Below, one piece after another: positions 22,129-29,835 of a stretch of DNA of 34,681 nucleotides. The stretch's first letter is position 1, and each line of letters begins with the position of its first letter. Both the position numbers and the translations under genes were made by a program. The notes under the pieces were generated by a model. The model had not been told where the DNA came from. It ran no database searches and saw only the letters and a program-made list of their open reading frames with translations. The stretch comes from Pseudomonadota bacterium (GTDB lineage: Bacteria > Myxococcota_A > Polyangia > Polyangiales > Polyangiaceae), in the NCBI GenBank assembly GCA_023432025.1, contig JAEYVE010000036.1, forward strand, positions 1 through 34,681, written 5' to 3'.

Positions 22129-23133
22129 GTGAGCCAAGTCACTGTTCTGGGGGCGGGCGCCTGGGGGACCGCGTTGGCGCGGCTGCTGTCCCTCGGCGGC
22201 CGACAGGTTACTCTCTGGAGCTGGCAGGAGGAGCACGCGGAAGCACTGCGCCGAGAGCGCGAGAATTCGCAGTTTTTGCCGGGCGTACCGCTGCCGGAGA
22301 ATTTGCGCGTCACGAGCGAGATAAGTGAGGCCGCGAGCCAGGCGGACTGGATCGTCATCGTGGTGCCGACGCACGCGGTGCGTTCCACTTTGGAGCGGGT
22401 CAGACCGGTCGCTCGCCGCGACGTACGTTGGGTTTGCGCGAGCAAAGGCATCGAAAACGACTCGCTCATGCTGATGAGCGAAGTGCTCGAGGACGTGCTG
22501 GGCAAAGAAGCGCGTGCTCGCTCGGCGTTCTTTTCGGGGCCGAGCTTCGCCAAAGAGGTGGCGCGCTGTCTCCCCACCAACGTGGTGGCGGCGGCAGAAA
22601 GCCCCGAGTTGGCGCGGGAAACTCAGGCTCTTTTTGCGACGGACTGGCTGCGGGTCTACACGAGCGGCGATCCAATCGGCGTCGAGGTGGGGGGCGCTTT
22701 GAAGAACGTCATCGCCATCGCCGCCGGGGCGTGCGATGGGCTCGGCTTCGGTCACAACACGCGCGCCGCTCTGATTACGCGGGGCATCGCGGAAATGGCT
22801 CGCCTCACCATGGCCAAGGGCGGCGAGGTCATCACGCTGGCGGGACTTTCCGGGATTGGCGACCTGATTTTGACGTGTACCGCGGAGGTTTCGCGTAACC
22901 GCTCGCTGGGGTTCGCGTTGGGCTCGGGAAAAACGCTGGACGAGGCGCTCGCCAGCCTGCCCGGCATCGCGGAGGGATTTCTCACGGCCAAGAGCGCGCA
23001 CGAGCTTGCCGCCCGTCTCGAGGTAGAGCTCCCCATCACCGAGGCCGTGTACTCGGTGCTGCACGAAGGCAAAGCAACGCGCGAAGCGGTGCGTGAGCTG
23101 CTCTCTCGCCCCGTCCGCTCCGAATGGGACTGA
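22129..23133 (+). CDS. gpsA: NAD(P)H-dependent glycerol-3-phosphate dehydrogenase
   Basis: A 334-residue cytoplasmic enzyme of normal length that reduces dihydroxyacetone phosphate to sn-glycerol-3-phosphate, the backbone of phospholipids. The Rossmann motif GAGAWG is at 8-13. Lys106 (CASKGIE) and the catalytic Lys192 (GALKNVIA) are present, as are the family signatures SGPSFAKEV, GLGFGHNTRAALITRG, LSGIGDLILTC and SRNRSLG. It begins with GTG. It stands alone, 46 bases before the GYAQP-repeat protein gene on the same strand. Confidence 0.96.
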   Translation: MSQVTVLGAGAWGTALARLLSLGGRQVTLWSWQEEHAEALRRERENSQFLPGVPLPENLRVTSEISEAASQADWIVIVVPTHAVRSTLERVRPVARRDVRWVCASKGIENDSLMLMSEVLEDVLGKEARARSAFFSGPSFAKEVARCLPTNVVAAAESPELARETQALFATDWLRVYTSGDPIGVEVGGALKNVIAIAAGACDGLGFGHNTRAALITRGIAEMARLTMAKGGEVITLAGLSGIGDLILTCTAEVSRNRSLGFALGSGKTLDEALASLPGIAEGFLTAKSAHELAARLEVELPITEAVYSVLHEGKATREAVRELLSRPVRSEWD

Positions 23134-23178
23134 CGAACCATTGACGGCCAGCGAGCCTTGGCCGTTAGTACCGTCGTG

Positions 23179-24336
23179 ATGGCCACGTCTTCCAAGGGTC
23201 TGCTCGCGTCCGGCGCCCACACGTTCGTAGGGGCGGTCGCCGCTTTTGGCGTCTGTTTGTCTTCTGCTCCGTCCGCGAGCGCGCAGCAGGCTGCGCCGGG
23301 GACTGGCTATGCGCAGCCGGGTTATGCGCAGCCGGGCTATGCGCAGCCGGGCTATGCGCAGCCGACGCAGCCGGGCTACGCGCAGCCGGGTTACGCGCAG
23401 CCGGGTTACGCGCAGCCGACGTACGCTGCGCCCGGCTACGCGCCCGCGTCGAGTAAGCGGGCGCGCGATGTTTGGGAAATCGGCACCCTCTACGGCGTCT
23501 CCGCGGCTTATGGCGCCGGAATGGGCATCTGGATCTCGTCGGAGTTCGACATCGAGGACCCCGGCGTTTTCTTGATTCCGCCTGCCGTGCTGACTCTGGC
23601 CGGCCCGGTCGGCGTTTTCTTTCTCGACCGCAACAAGCTGCAACGCGGCATGCCTCTCGCCATCACGACCGGTATGGTGATCGGCACCGCGAACGCGACC
23701 GGTTTCGTCATCCACCAGCATGCATCGAAGCCGGATGCCGACGCTTGGGGCTTCGAGGAGCTCACACGTGCGACGGCCATTGGCTCAACGCTGGGCGCCG
23801 CCGGCGGCTTCGCCGCCGGCTACTACCTCGAGCCGCCGCCAGAGAGCGGCCTCTTGGTCACGAGCGGCGTGCTTTGGGGCGCGGCCGTGGGCGCCATGTT
23901 CGGCTACGGCGCGTCCGCCGAGGACAAGTCCTACGGCGAGGCGAACGAGAGCGCCGCGCTGGGCGGGCTCATCGGCTTGAACGTGGGCATGGCCGCGACG
24001 GGTGCGCTGACGGCCGCCGTCGCGCCGTCGCTCCAACAAATCGGCTCGATGTGGCTGGGCGCGGGCATCGGCGCGGCGGTCTCGGCGCCCATCTACTTGC
24101 TCTACGTCGGAGACGACAAACCACCCGCCAAGCGAGGTTTGCTCTTCACCGGCACCACGACCACGCTCGGTCTCATCGGTGGCGCCGTGTTCGGCTCCGG
24201 CAAGCCGTCCCCCATCGCGGCACGCCAGGATGACTCGGGCGTCGCGTCACTCGGTTCGTGGGGCAAGCTCGACTACGTGGCGCCACAAATCACCGAAGAC
24301 AGCGTGGGGCTCGCGTTGGGTGGACGCTTGGAATGA
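23179..24336 (+). CDS. Exported GYAQP-repeat membrane protein, function unknown
   Basis: A 385-residue protein. A signal peptide ends at ASAQQ, with likely cleavage after PSASA. A low-complexity segment of Gly-Tyr-Ala-Gln-Pro units follows. The rest, about 280 residues, is Gly/Ala-rich with several hydrophobic segments such as GTLYGVSAAYGAGMGIW, LGAAGGFAAGYYL and GVLWGAAVGAMFGYGAS. Alternating glycines and small residues suggest either packed membrane helices of a glycine-zipper type or an outer-membrane protein; I cannot decide. Tyr/Pro/Gln-rich N-terminal repeats of this kind recur in exported myxobacterial proteins of unknown role. I prefer the ATG at 23179 over the TTG at 23158. Confidence 0.75.
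   Translation: MATSSKGLLASGAHTFVGAVAAFGVCLSSAPSASAQQAAPGTGYAQPGYAQPGYAQPGYAQPTQPGYAQPGYAQPGYAQPTYAAPGYAPASSKRARDVWEIGTLYGVSAAYGAGMGIWISSEFDIEDPGVFLIPPAVLTLAGPVGVFFLDRNKLQRGMPLAITTGMVIGTANATGFVIHQHASKPDADAWGFEELTRATAIGSTLGAAGGFAAGYYLEPPPESGLLVTSGVLWGAAVGAMFGYGASAEDKSYGEANESAALGGLIGLNVGMAATGALTAAVAPSLQQIGSMWLGAGIGAAVSAPIYLLYVGDDKPPAKRGLLFTGTTTTLGLIGGAVFGSGKPSPIAARQDDSGVASLGSWGKLDYVAPQITEDSVGLALGGRLE
23305..23448 (+). repeat. 15-bp coding tandem repeat (GYAQP units)
   Basis: Units related to GGCTATGCGCAGCCG are repeated about eight times, interrupted once by a six-base ACGCAG insertion and ending with diverged copies. The reading frame is kept. The first copies use TAT and the later ones TAC, which suggests two separate expansion events. 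Confidence 0.85.
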
Positions 24337-24344
24337 GTCGGCTG

Positions 24345-24392
24345 CGGCCGCTTCTTCCTTCGGCCGCTTCTTCCTTCGGCCGCTTCTTCCTT
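24345..24392. repeat. Three perfect 16-bp tandem copies, non-coding
   Basis: CGGCCGCTTCTTCCTT is repeated three times without mismatch. It starts 8 bases after the stop of the GYAQP-repeat gene and ends about 130 bases before the FHA activator gene. The unit is 16 bp, not a multiple of three, in keeping with non-coding DNA. Confidence 0.85.
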
Positions 24393-24520
24393 CGTTCACG
24401 CAGAAAATGCGCTCGCCTCGTAGGAAAGCAGGGGCACGGGAAGGGCAAGGGGAGTGGAGCCGAATGAGCCGAACGCGTGTTGTCGGACGGGCGCGAGGCA
24501 ATTAGCCTCCACAGGTCCAC

Positions 24521-26353
24521 ATGGCGTTCGTCCGTTATTTTCCGCCCCAAGGGGCTCCTTTGCTCTTCGCTGTCCATAAGCCGGTCACGACCATCGGCCG
24601 AGCGCTGGGCAACGACGTGCACGTTCCAGACGCCACGGTGCACCAGCATCACGCGCAAATCGTCTTCAACGGACGGGATTTCCAGTTCGAAGAGGTCGAC
24701 CGGCACGCGGAAATCCTGATCAACGGCAAGCGCAAGCGCCGCGCGCGGCTCGCCAACGGAGACCGCCTGACCCTGGGTCAGGCGCAGCTCTCGTTCAGCA
24801 TGTTCAGCGAGCCTCCGCTGGAAGCGCGGCGGGGAACCGGAGAGGCAAGCAGCGAAATCGCCGGGTTCCGGCGGCTGCACGAGTTCAGCGAGCGGCTCAT
24901 GAGCGCTCCGGCGCTCGACGAGCTCCTGTCGACGCTCCTGGACAGCGTGCTCGAGCTGACGGGCGCAGCTCGCGGCATGGTGCTGCTCGTCGATCCGAGC
25001 AAGGAAGGCGAAAGCCCCATCGAGGTGCGCGCGTCGAGAAACGTGGCGAGCAGCGCGTTTGGCGGCAGCGCTGGCGAGGGCATCAGCGACAGCATCGTAC
25101 GCCAAGTGATCGAGACCAAACGTCCGGTCATCGTGAGCGACGCTCTGACGGACACCACCTTCGGACAGAGTGAGAGCGTCATCGCGCTCAAGCTGTCGAG
25201 CGTGATGTGCGCGCCCCTCTTGAACCACGGCGCGGTCATCGGTGCGCTCTACGTGGCCAACGACGAGGTCAAGAGCCTCTTCGAGCGCAAGCAGCTCGAT
25301 CTCCTGACCATTTTTGCGGGGCAAGCGTCGCTTCTTCTCACCAACGCCATGCTCGTCACCGCGCTCCGCGCCGACAAAGAAAAGCTGGAGGCGGAGCTCG
25401 GCGACAAGCGGTTCGGCGAAATCATCGGCGCCTGCGCGTCGATGCTGGAAGTGTTTCGCAAGCTGCAGAAGGTGGCGACCACGGACATCAGCGTGCTCAT
25501 CACCGGCGAAACCGGCACGGGCAAGGAGCTCATTGCACGCGAGGTCCATCGCTTGAGCGACCGCGTCAGCGGCCCCTTCGTCACGGTCAACTGCGGCGCC
25601 ATTCCCGAAAATCTCATGGAAAGTGAGATGTTCGGGCACGTAAAAGGCGCGTTTACCGGCGCCATCGCCAGCCGCGGAGGCAAGTTCCAGCAGGCGGACG
25701 GCGGCACCCTGTTTTTGGACGAGGTCGGTGAGCTGACGCCGCAGCTGCAGGTGAAGCTCTTGCGAGCGCTGCAGGAACGCACCGTGTTCCGGGTCGGAGA
25801 CAGTCGCCCTGAAAAGGTGGACATCCGGGTGGTTGCGGCGACCAACCGGAACCTCGAGGACATGATCCGCACGGGCGGCTTCCGCGAGGACCTCTACTAC
25901 CGCCTCAACGTCGTCAACCTGTGGCTTCCGCCGCTCCGCGAGCGCGGGGACGACGTGTTCATCATCGCCAAGGCGCTGCTCAGCAAACACGCCGACGAGC
26001 TGCACAGCGACGTACGTGGGTTTTCGCCGTCTGCGCTCGCCGCCATCAAAAAGTACGACTGGCCCGGCAACATTCGGCAGCTCGAAAACCGCATCAAAAA
26101 AGCCCTGGTTCTCTGTGACAAGAACCTCTTGGGCCCAGAAGATCTGGATCTGTCGCCCGAAGCGCAGCAGAGCATCGTGCCGCTCGAAAAGGCGAAAGAG
26201 GACTTTCAGCGGCGCTACGTGCTCGAGGTGCTCGAGCGAAATAACGGCAACCGCACCCAAACGGCCCGGGACCTTGGTGTCGATCCGCGCACCATCTTTC
26301 GCTACCTCGAGCGAGAGCAGAACCCCATGCCCAGCGGCGGCGGCCAGTCCTGA
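24521..26353 (+). CDS. Sigma-54-dependent transcriptional activator, FHA-GAF-AAA+-HTH
   Basis: A 610-residue enhancer-binding protein. FHA domain at 1-98 (TTIGRALGNDVHVPD); GAF at about 120-285; AAA+ at about 298-535 with Walker A GETGTGKE (329-336), the sigma-54 contact loop GAFTGA (376-381), Walker B GTLFLDE (395-401) and arginine-finger region FREDLYYRLN; and a Fis-type HTH at about 565-597 (NRTQTARDLGVDPRTIFRYL). All ATPase and sigma-54-contact motifs are intact. The FHA should read a phosphothreonine signal from a Ser/Thr kinase, but the usual Ser-Arg-x-His loop is VHQHHA, so binding may be altered. Gly26-Arg27 is kept. No receiver domain is present. The ribosome site before the ATG is weak. 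The PglZ-like gene follows after 125 bases. Confidence 0.93.
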   Translation: MAFVRYFPPQGAPLLFAVHKPVTTIGRALGNDVHVPDATVHQHHAQIVFNGRDFQFEEVDRHAEILINGKRKRRARLANGDRLTLGQAQLSFSMFSEPPLEARRGTGEASSEIAGFRRLHEFSERLMSAPALDELLSTLLDSVLELTGAARGMVLLVDPSKEGESPIEVRASRNVASSAFGGSAGEGISDSIVRQVIETKRPVIVSDALTDTTFGQSESVIALKLSSVMCAPLLNHGAVIGALYVANDEVKSLFERKQLDLLTIFAGQASLLLTNAMLVTALRADKEKLEAELGDKRFGEIIGACASMLEVFRKLQKVATTDISVLITGETGTGKELIAREVHRLSDRVSGPFVTVNCGAIPENLMESEMFGHVKGAFTGAIASRGGKFQQADGGTLFLDEVGELTPQLQVKLLRALQERTVFRVGDSRPEKVDIRVVAATNRNLEDMIRTGGFREDLYYRLNVVNLWLPPLRERGDDVFIIAKALLSKHADELHSDVRGFSPSALAAIKKYDWPGNIRQLENRIKKALVLCDKNLLGPEDLDLSPEAQQSIVPLEKAKEDFQRRYVLEVLERNNGNRTQTARDLGVDPRTIFRYLEREQNPMPSGGGQS

Positions 26354-26478
26354 GCGGGGTCGTGAGGCTCGTCCTCCCCCGCGGCCTCTGAGCGTGCCCC
26401 GGTGCCCGGCTCTGCCGGCGCCCCCCCGAGAACGCCAAAAATTGGGCCAAATGGCTCGACTTAGGGAAAGGGGGGACC

Positions 26479-29265
26479 ATGATCTGGGCGACGAGCAACC
26501 CCGCACACAGCGCCGAATCCTCCCTGGCCAGGCCGCTTCCGCCGCTTGAAAAGGCAGTGTTTTCCGAGGCGGTGCCGCTCTCCCTCTGGCGCGACGACGC
26601 TTCTTGGGACGGTAGCAGCGTCATCGTGGTCGAGCCCGAAGGCATGCGGGCGGTCGGAACCGCCGCGGCGGTCCGCGGCTACTTGTGGGTGCCCATCGTC
26701 GCGCCTCGTCCGGCTCAGCGTGGTCGCCTCGCCCTGCACATCGAGGAGTGCATCGAAGCGGCGCTCGAGCAGCGTGGCGCACCACCCCCCGGCATCGGCG
26801 CGAGCACGGATCTGGACGCCTCGCTCAGCGACCAACTCTACCGCGCTCGTTTCGTCGAAATGCGGGGCATCGCCGTGGGGATCCCCTCTTTGGAAGGCAT
26901 CGCCAACCTGGGCCGGGTGCTCGACGCCGAAGACAGCGCCGTGCTCCGCTGGTGGCTCGCCGCCACGACCGAGCGTCCCATCTCCGTCGTCCTGAGCAGC
27001 GATAACCGCTCGCTGCGCGTGTATCCGTCGCCGGTTCCGTTCGGCGCGTTGCTGGAGCGCGTCGAGGCGCCTTCGCCGCGTCCGCCCTCGGCCGAGGTCG
27101 CGGCGAGCGTGGTTGCCATGGAGCTGTCCGAGCTTCCGCCCGAGGTTGCCGCGGACGAAGAGGAAGCGGGCTCGCTGTTTTCGGGGGACGACGTGGAGCT
27201 CCCCGAGCTGGATCGCGCGCTCGGCTTCACGTCGGACGATGCCGTTTCCTTGGCCTCGGCAGAGGAGCCCGCGGAGTCCGGTGCTCCCGCAGCACACGAG
27301 GTCCGTTCCGAAGAAGCTCACTCGCAGCCCCAGGCCGAAACGCCCAACGTGGCAGCGGCGCCGGGCGAGCCCGTCGCCGCGGAGCCCGTTGCCGCCGCGG
27401 AGCTCATCACCGCCGCGGAGCTCATCACCGCCGCGGAGCCCGTCACCGCGGAGCTCATCACCGCCGCGGAGCCCGTCACTGCCGCGGAGCGAGCTTCCGT
27501 CGAAGCTCAGCCCGTGACGGCGCCCATCATCGAACCAGAGGCATCCGCGGAAACCACGAGCGCTGCGGCGCCCGAGCTCTCGCTCCCGGTTACTGCCGAG
27601 TCCGACATGGATCCCATCGTCTCCGTGTCGGTCGACGCGGACGAAGAGGACGAGGCGCCGAAGTCCGAGCTTGCCCCGGCAGACACGGCACTGCTCGCGG
27701 CTCCGGTGAACGAGTCAGCCCGCGCTGCTGCGCCTTTGCCGGTGAAGTCGCTCGTGAGCCCCTTTGCGCAGAGGCGCGCGCTCGAGGAGGCGCGGCCGAG
27801 CGCTCCCGCGCCGAGCGCTCCCGCGCCGAGCGCGAGCCTCACCGAAGAGCACGGCGCGGTGGCACTTCCCGCCATCGTGCTCGAGGAGGACGTGGACGAG
27901 GTCGCGCTGAATGGCGACCAAGAAACGTCGAAGGACGCCGTTTCGGTCGAGCTCGCGACCCAGAGCGAGGCGAGCGCGGCTCCTTCCGTGGCGGAAGAGA
28001 CCGGCTCGGAGGTTGCTTCTGCGGCCGCGCCGGCGAGCGAAATCAGCGAGCCCAGCGCCCCGGAGGTGATTCCGCTCATCGCGGCGAGCGCCCTCCGCGC
28101 GCCGCTGGCACGCAAGCGCACGCCATTCATTCTCCCGGCCGACGACGCCGACGACGGCGAGCCTCTGGTCGGCGACGCTGCCCCGCAAACGACACCCGCT
28201 GCGCGTCCCGAGACGAACGAGCTGACGGACCGAGCGAGCGCCGCTCCTGCCGTGCAGCAGCCTCGTCGCTCGGCGCTGCGGCCTTTGCGCCCGCGCCCCG
28301 CCGCGCAGGCTCCGGCGGCGCCCGCGGAGCCCTCGCAGCCGACGGACGTGCAGGAGAGCGACGTGGCTGCCGCGGCGCCGCGCGAGGAAATCCGACCGCC
28401 CGCGCCGAGCGAACCGGATCCGTTCGAAGCCTTCGCGCGAGACAACTGGCGTTCTTGGGTGCAGGAGCTCGATGCAGCGCGAGGGCCCAAGCCGCTCGCC
28501 GTCATCGAGCGATTGTTCGTCACCTGCTACATGCGCCTCGACGCAGCCGTGCAGCGCGGTATCGCCGACGCCTCGGCGCGTGAAGCGCTCGTCACGTGGC
28601 GCGACTCCTTCGCCAAGAGCTACACGGAGGCGTTCGACGCCCTGCGCGTGCGGGGCAAGCGCCCCACCATGGTGCTCGACATTCCGGATCTCGCGCAGCG
28701 CATGGGGCGCCTGCACGGCGCCCGTCGGGTGCAGCTCATGTTGGTCGACGGCTTGCGCTTCGACTTGGGCATGATGGTGCAAGATCGCCTGAAGAGCCGC
28801 GGAGACGCCACGCTCACCGAGCGCCTGCTTCTGTGGTCGGCATTGCCCACCAACACCACGACGCAGATCGAGCTCATTGGGCGAGGGCCCGATGGTCTCA
28901 AGGACAAGGACACGCCCGCGGAATCACCTGCGGTGGTCGCTCGCGGCCGCGCCGCTCACGCGGCCCGTCGCATTCGCACCGGGCGTCGCGAGCTCTTCAA
29001 GCTGGACATCGTGGAGGCTTCTCTGCGGGAAGGTGAGGGCGGCGTGCGGGAGCGACTCGTCACCATCGCGGACGACGTGTCCGCCGCGCTCACGGATCAC
29101 TTCACCAAGCAGCCCCCGCGCACGCTCGTCATGGTCTTCGGCGATCACGGCTTCCGCATCGACGACTCGACCGATCGCGCGGTGCAAGTCGTGAGTCAGG
29201 GCGGCGCCACGCCGGAGGAAGTGCTGGTGCCTGCTTTCGCTTGGCTCACCGGCGCGCCCCATTGA
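26479..29265 (+). CDS. Large protein with C-terminal PglZ/alkaline-phosphatase-like domain
   Basis: A 928-residue soluble protein. Residues 1-190 form a globular domain I do not recognise. Residues about 195-640 are low-complexity Ala/Pro/Glu/Val/Ser sequence, likely disordered, with tandem repeats. Residues about 645-928 resemble the PglZ domain of the alkaline phosphatase superfamily: LMLVDGLRFDLG (Asp757, Asp762), SALPTNTTTQIELIGRG (Thr791), VMVFGDHGFRID (Asp889, His890) and the closing GGATPEEVLVPAFAW. PglZ domains occur in BREX phage defence and in PorX-type response regulators, but no BREX gene is nearby. The ATG at 26479 follows a GGGGGACC site. The C-terminal assignment is by motif resemblance; the substrate is unknown. 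Confidence 0.8.
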   Translation: MIWATSNPAHSAESSLARPLPPLEKAVFSEAVPLSLWRDDASWDGSSVIVVEPEGMRAVGTAAAVRGYLWVPIVAPRPAQRGRLALHIEECIEAALEQRGAPPPGIGASTDLDASLSDQLYRARFVEMRGIAVGIPSLEGIANLGRVLDAEDSAVLRWWLAATTERPISVVLSSDNRSLRVYPSPVPFGALLERVEAPSPRPPSAEVAASVVAMELSELPPEVAADEEEAGSLFSGDDVELPELDRALGFTSDDAVSLASAEEPAESGAPAAHEVRSEEAHSQPQAETPNVAAAPGEPVAAEPVAAAELITAAELITAAEPVTAELITAAEPVTAAERASVEAQPVTAPIIEPEASAETTSAAAPELSLPVTAESDMDPIVSVSVDADEEDEAPKSELAPADTALLAAPVNESARAAAPLPVKSLVSPFAQRRALEEARPSAPAPSAPAPSASLTEEHGAVALPAIVLEEDVDEVALNGDQETSKDAVSVELATQSEASAAPSVAEETGSEVASAAAPASEISEPSAPEVIPLIAASALRAPLARKRTPFILPADDADDGEPLVGDAAPQTTPAARPETNELTDRASAAPAVQQPRRSALRPLRPRPAAQAPAAPAEPSQPTDVQESDVAAAAPREEIRPPAPSEPDPFEAFARDNWRSWVQELDAARGPKPLAVIERLFVTCYMRLDAAVQRGIADASAREALVTWRDSFAKSYTEAFDALRVRGKRPTMVLDIPDLAQRMGRLHGARRVQLMLVDGLRFDLGMMVQDRLKSRGDATLTERLLLWSALPTNTTTQIELIGRGPDGLKDKDTPAESPAVVARGRAAHAARRIRTGRRELFKLDIVEASLREGEGGVRERLVTIADDVSAALTDHFTKQPPRTLVMVFGDHGFRIDDSTDRAVQVVSQGGATPEEVLVPAFAWLTGAPH
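27376..27495 (+). repeat. 18-bp coding tandem repeats in the linker of the PglZ-like protein
   Basis: Units GCCGCGGAGCTCATCACC and GCCGCGGAGCCCGTCACC alternate, with one copy shortened to 15 bp. They encode repeated AAELIT and AAEPVT in the disordered linker. The unit lengths keep the frame. Confidence 0.85.
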
Positions 29266-29559
29266 GGCGCGCTCGACCGAGTCTCGCTCGACCGAGTCTC
29301 CTGCGCTCTCGAAGACGAGCGCGTCCTCTTTGGCGGAGGGCGCGCTCGTTTCGCGTTGGGCAACGAAGCATCGTGTCAAGGTGCTCTCGAGCGCTCGCGC
29401 GATCGAGTTTGTCAAGCGTCTCATTCGCGAACTCGCTCGGAGTGAGCTCTGACTCGTGCCGAGCATCGCATTTCGGGACGTTCTGCTCGTGGCGCTCCGC
29501 GTTACGCAAGGTGCTCCGCGAAGAAGCGACGTGAAGACGAAAATCCACGCGCTCATGCG
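29266..29559. other. Non-coding gap of about 295 bases before the structured RNA
   Basis: I see no gene. A minus-strand open frame at 29246-29548 overlaps the PglZ-like gene end, is Arg-rich and lacks the strong third-position GC bias of the real genes. A 15-bp unit GCTCGACCGAGTCTC is duplicated in tandem at 29271-29300. There is no T-run that would mark a terminator for the PglZ-like gene. Confidence 0.55.
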
Positions 29560-29588
29560 TTGACGGTACGCGTTCGGATTCTTACCTT
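29560..29588 (+). promoter_or_regulatory. Candidate promoter of the structured RNA
   Basis: TTGACG (29560-29565) and TACCTT (29583-29588) are separated by 17 bases. The -35 match is good and the -10 match is partial (T, A and final T). Transcription would start near 29595. A longer transcript using an upstream promoter is also possible. Confidence 0.4.
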
Positions 29589-29643
29589 GGTGACTGGGTT
29601 CCCTCTGCGGGGCTCGTAAGCGATCAGTAACGAATCCCTGACA

Positions 29644-29748
29644 ATGGCCAACCAGGGAGACGAGTTGAGAGAAGTGGAGCGCTACGCCCGGACATACTTC
29701 GCCGGGAAGCCAGAAGCTTCGACGAGTCACCCACCTAGTGGATACTAG
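29644..29748 (+). CDS. Possible 34-codon small ORF inside the structured RNA
   Basis: ATG at 29644 opens a frame of 34 codons ending in TAG at 29746-29748. The peptide begins MANQGDELREVERYARTYF, a plausible amphipathic helix, and ends in a Pro/Ser/His-rich tail. Third-position GC is lower than in the neighbouring genes, and there is no Shine-Dalgarno sequence. The frame fits almost exactly between the two strands of the long-range stem. A frame this short can easily arise by chance in GC-rich DNA, so this is only a possibility. Confidence 0.25.
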   Translation: MANQGDELREVERYARTYFAGKPEASTSHPPSGY

Positions 29749-29803
29749 GGGTTCGGCTACTGGAGCTCGCAGCGACCATCGCGGTAAGGAGCCTTACTTT
29801 TCG

Positions 29804-29834
29804 AAAGGCCGGCGCAAGCCGGCCTTTCTTTTTT
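29804..29834 (+). terminator. Perfect intrinsic terminator after the structured RNA
   Basis: AAAGGCCGGC (29804-29813) and GCCGGCCTTT (29818-29827) form a perfect 10-bp stem with a GCAA tetraloop. It is followed by C and six T residues. Confidence 0.92.
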
Positions 29835-29835
29835 G

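Larger units (their letters stand above)
29595..29835 (+). ncRNA. Structured RNA candidate, 6S-like in outline, identity unknown
   Basis: A region between genes has a long-range stem of about 22 bp: CTGCG, GCTC, CAGTA and CGAATCCC (29605-29638) pair in order with GGGGTTCG, TACTG, GAGC and CGCAG (29748-29772). It leaves a one-sided 9-base bulge, GTAAGCGAT. Inside are small hairpins such as CCCGG-N10-CCGGG and CCTAGT-GGAT-ACTAGG. Alternative pairings exist: GGTGACT (29589-29595) with AGTCACC (29725-29731), and CTTACC (29581-29586) with GGTAAG (29783-29788). A perfect terminator follows. Size, rod shape and a small hairpin on the 3' strand recall 6S RNA, but I see no conserved 6S sequence. I do not find SRP RNA, RNase P RNA or tmRNA signatures. 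It also encloses a 34-codon frame. Confidence 0.6.

Noticed and set aside
24290..26506. 738-residue minus-strand open frame opposite the sigma-54 activator
   Set aside because: The activator frame has all AAA+ and HTH motifs. The opposite frame has none and runs across the non-coding repeat region.
26479..29265. BREX or Pgl phage defence island
   Set aside because: Only a PglZ-like domain is present. There is no BrxL/Lon-like protease, PglX methylase, BrxC/PglY ATPase or BrxA/B gene, and the neighbours are housekeeping genes.
29246..29548. Possible 100-residue minus-strand gene after the PglZ-like gene
   Set aside because: It overlaps the end of the PglZ-like gene, has an Arg-rich low-complexity end and weak third-position GC bias. 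No ribosome site is seen.
29581..29835. Retron msr/msd interpretation of the structured RNA
   Set aside because: Terminal complementary ends recall retron a1/a2 repeats, but there is no reverse transcriptase gene next to it in the window.
29595..29835. tmRNA, SRP RNA or RNase P RNA
   Set aside because: I found no tRNA-like acceptor/T-loop with CCA, no GGAAGGAAGCAGCC-type SRP loop and no GAGGAAAGTCC core of RNase P RNA.
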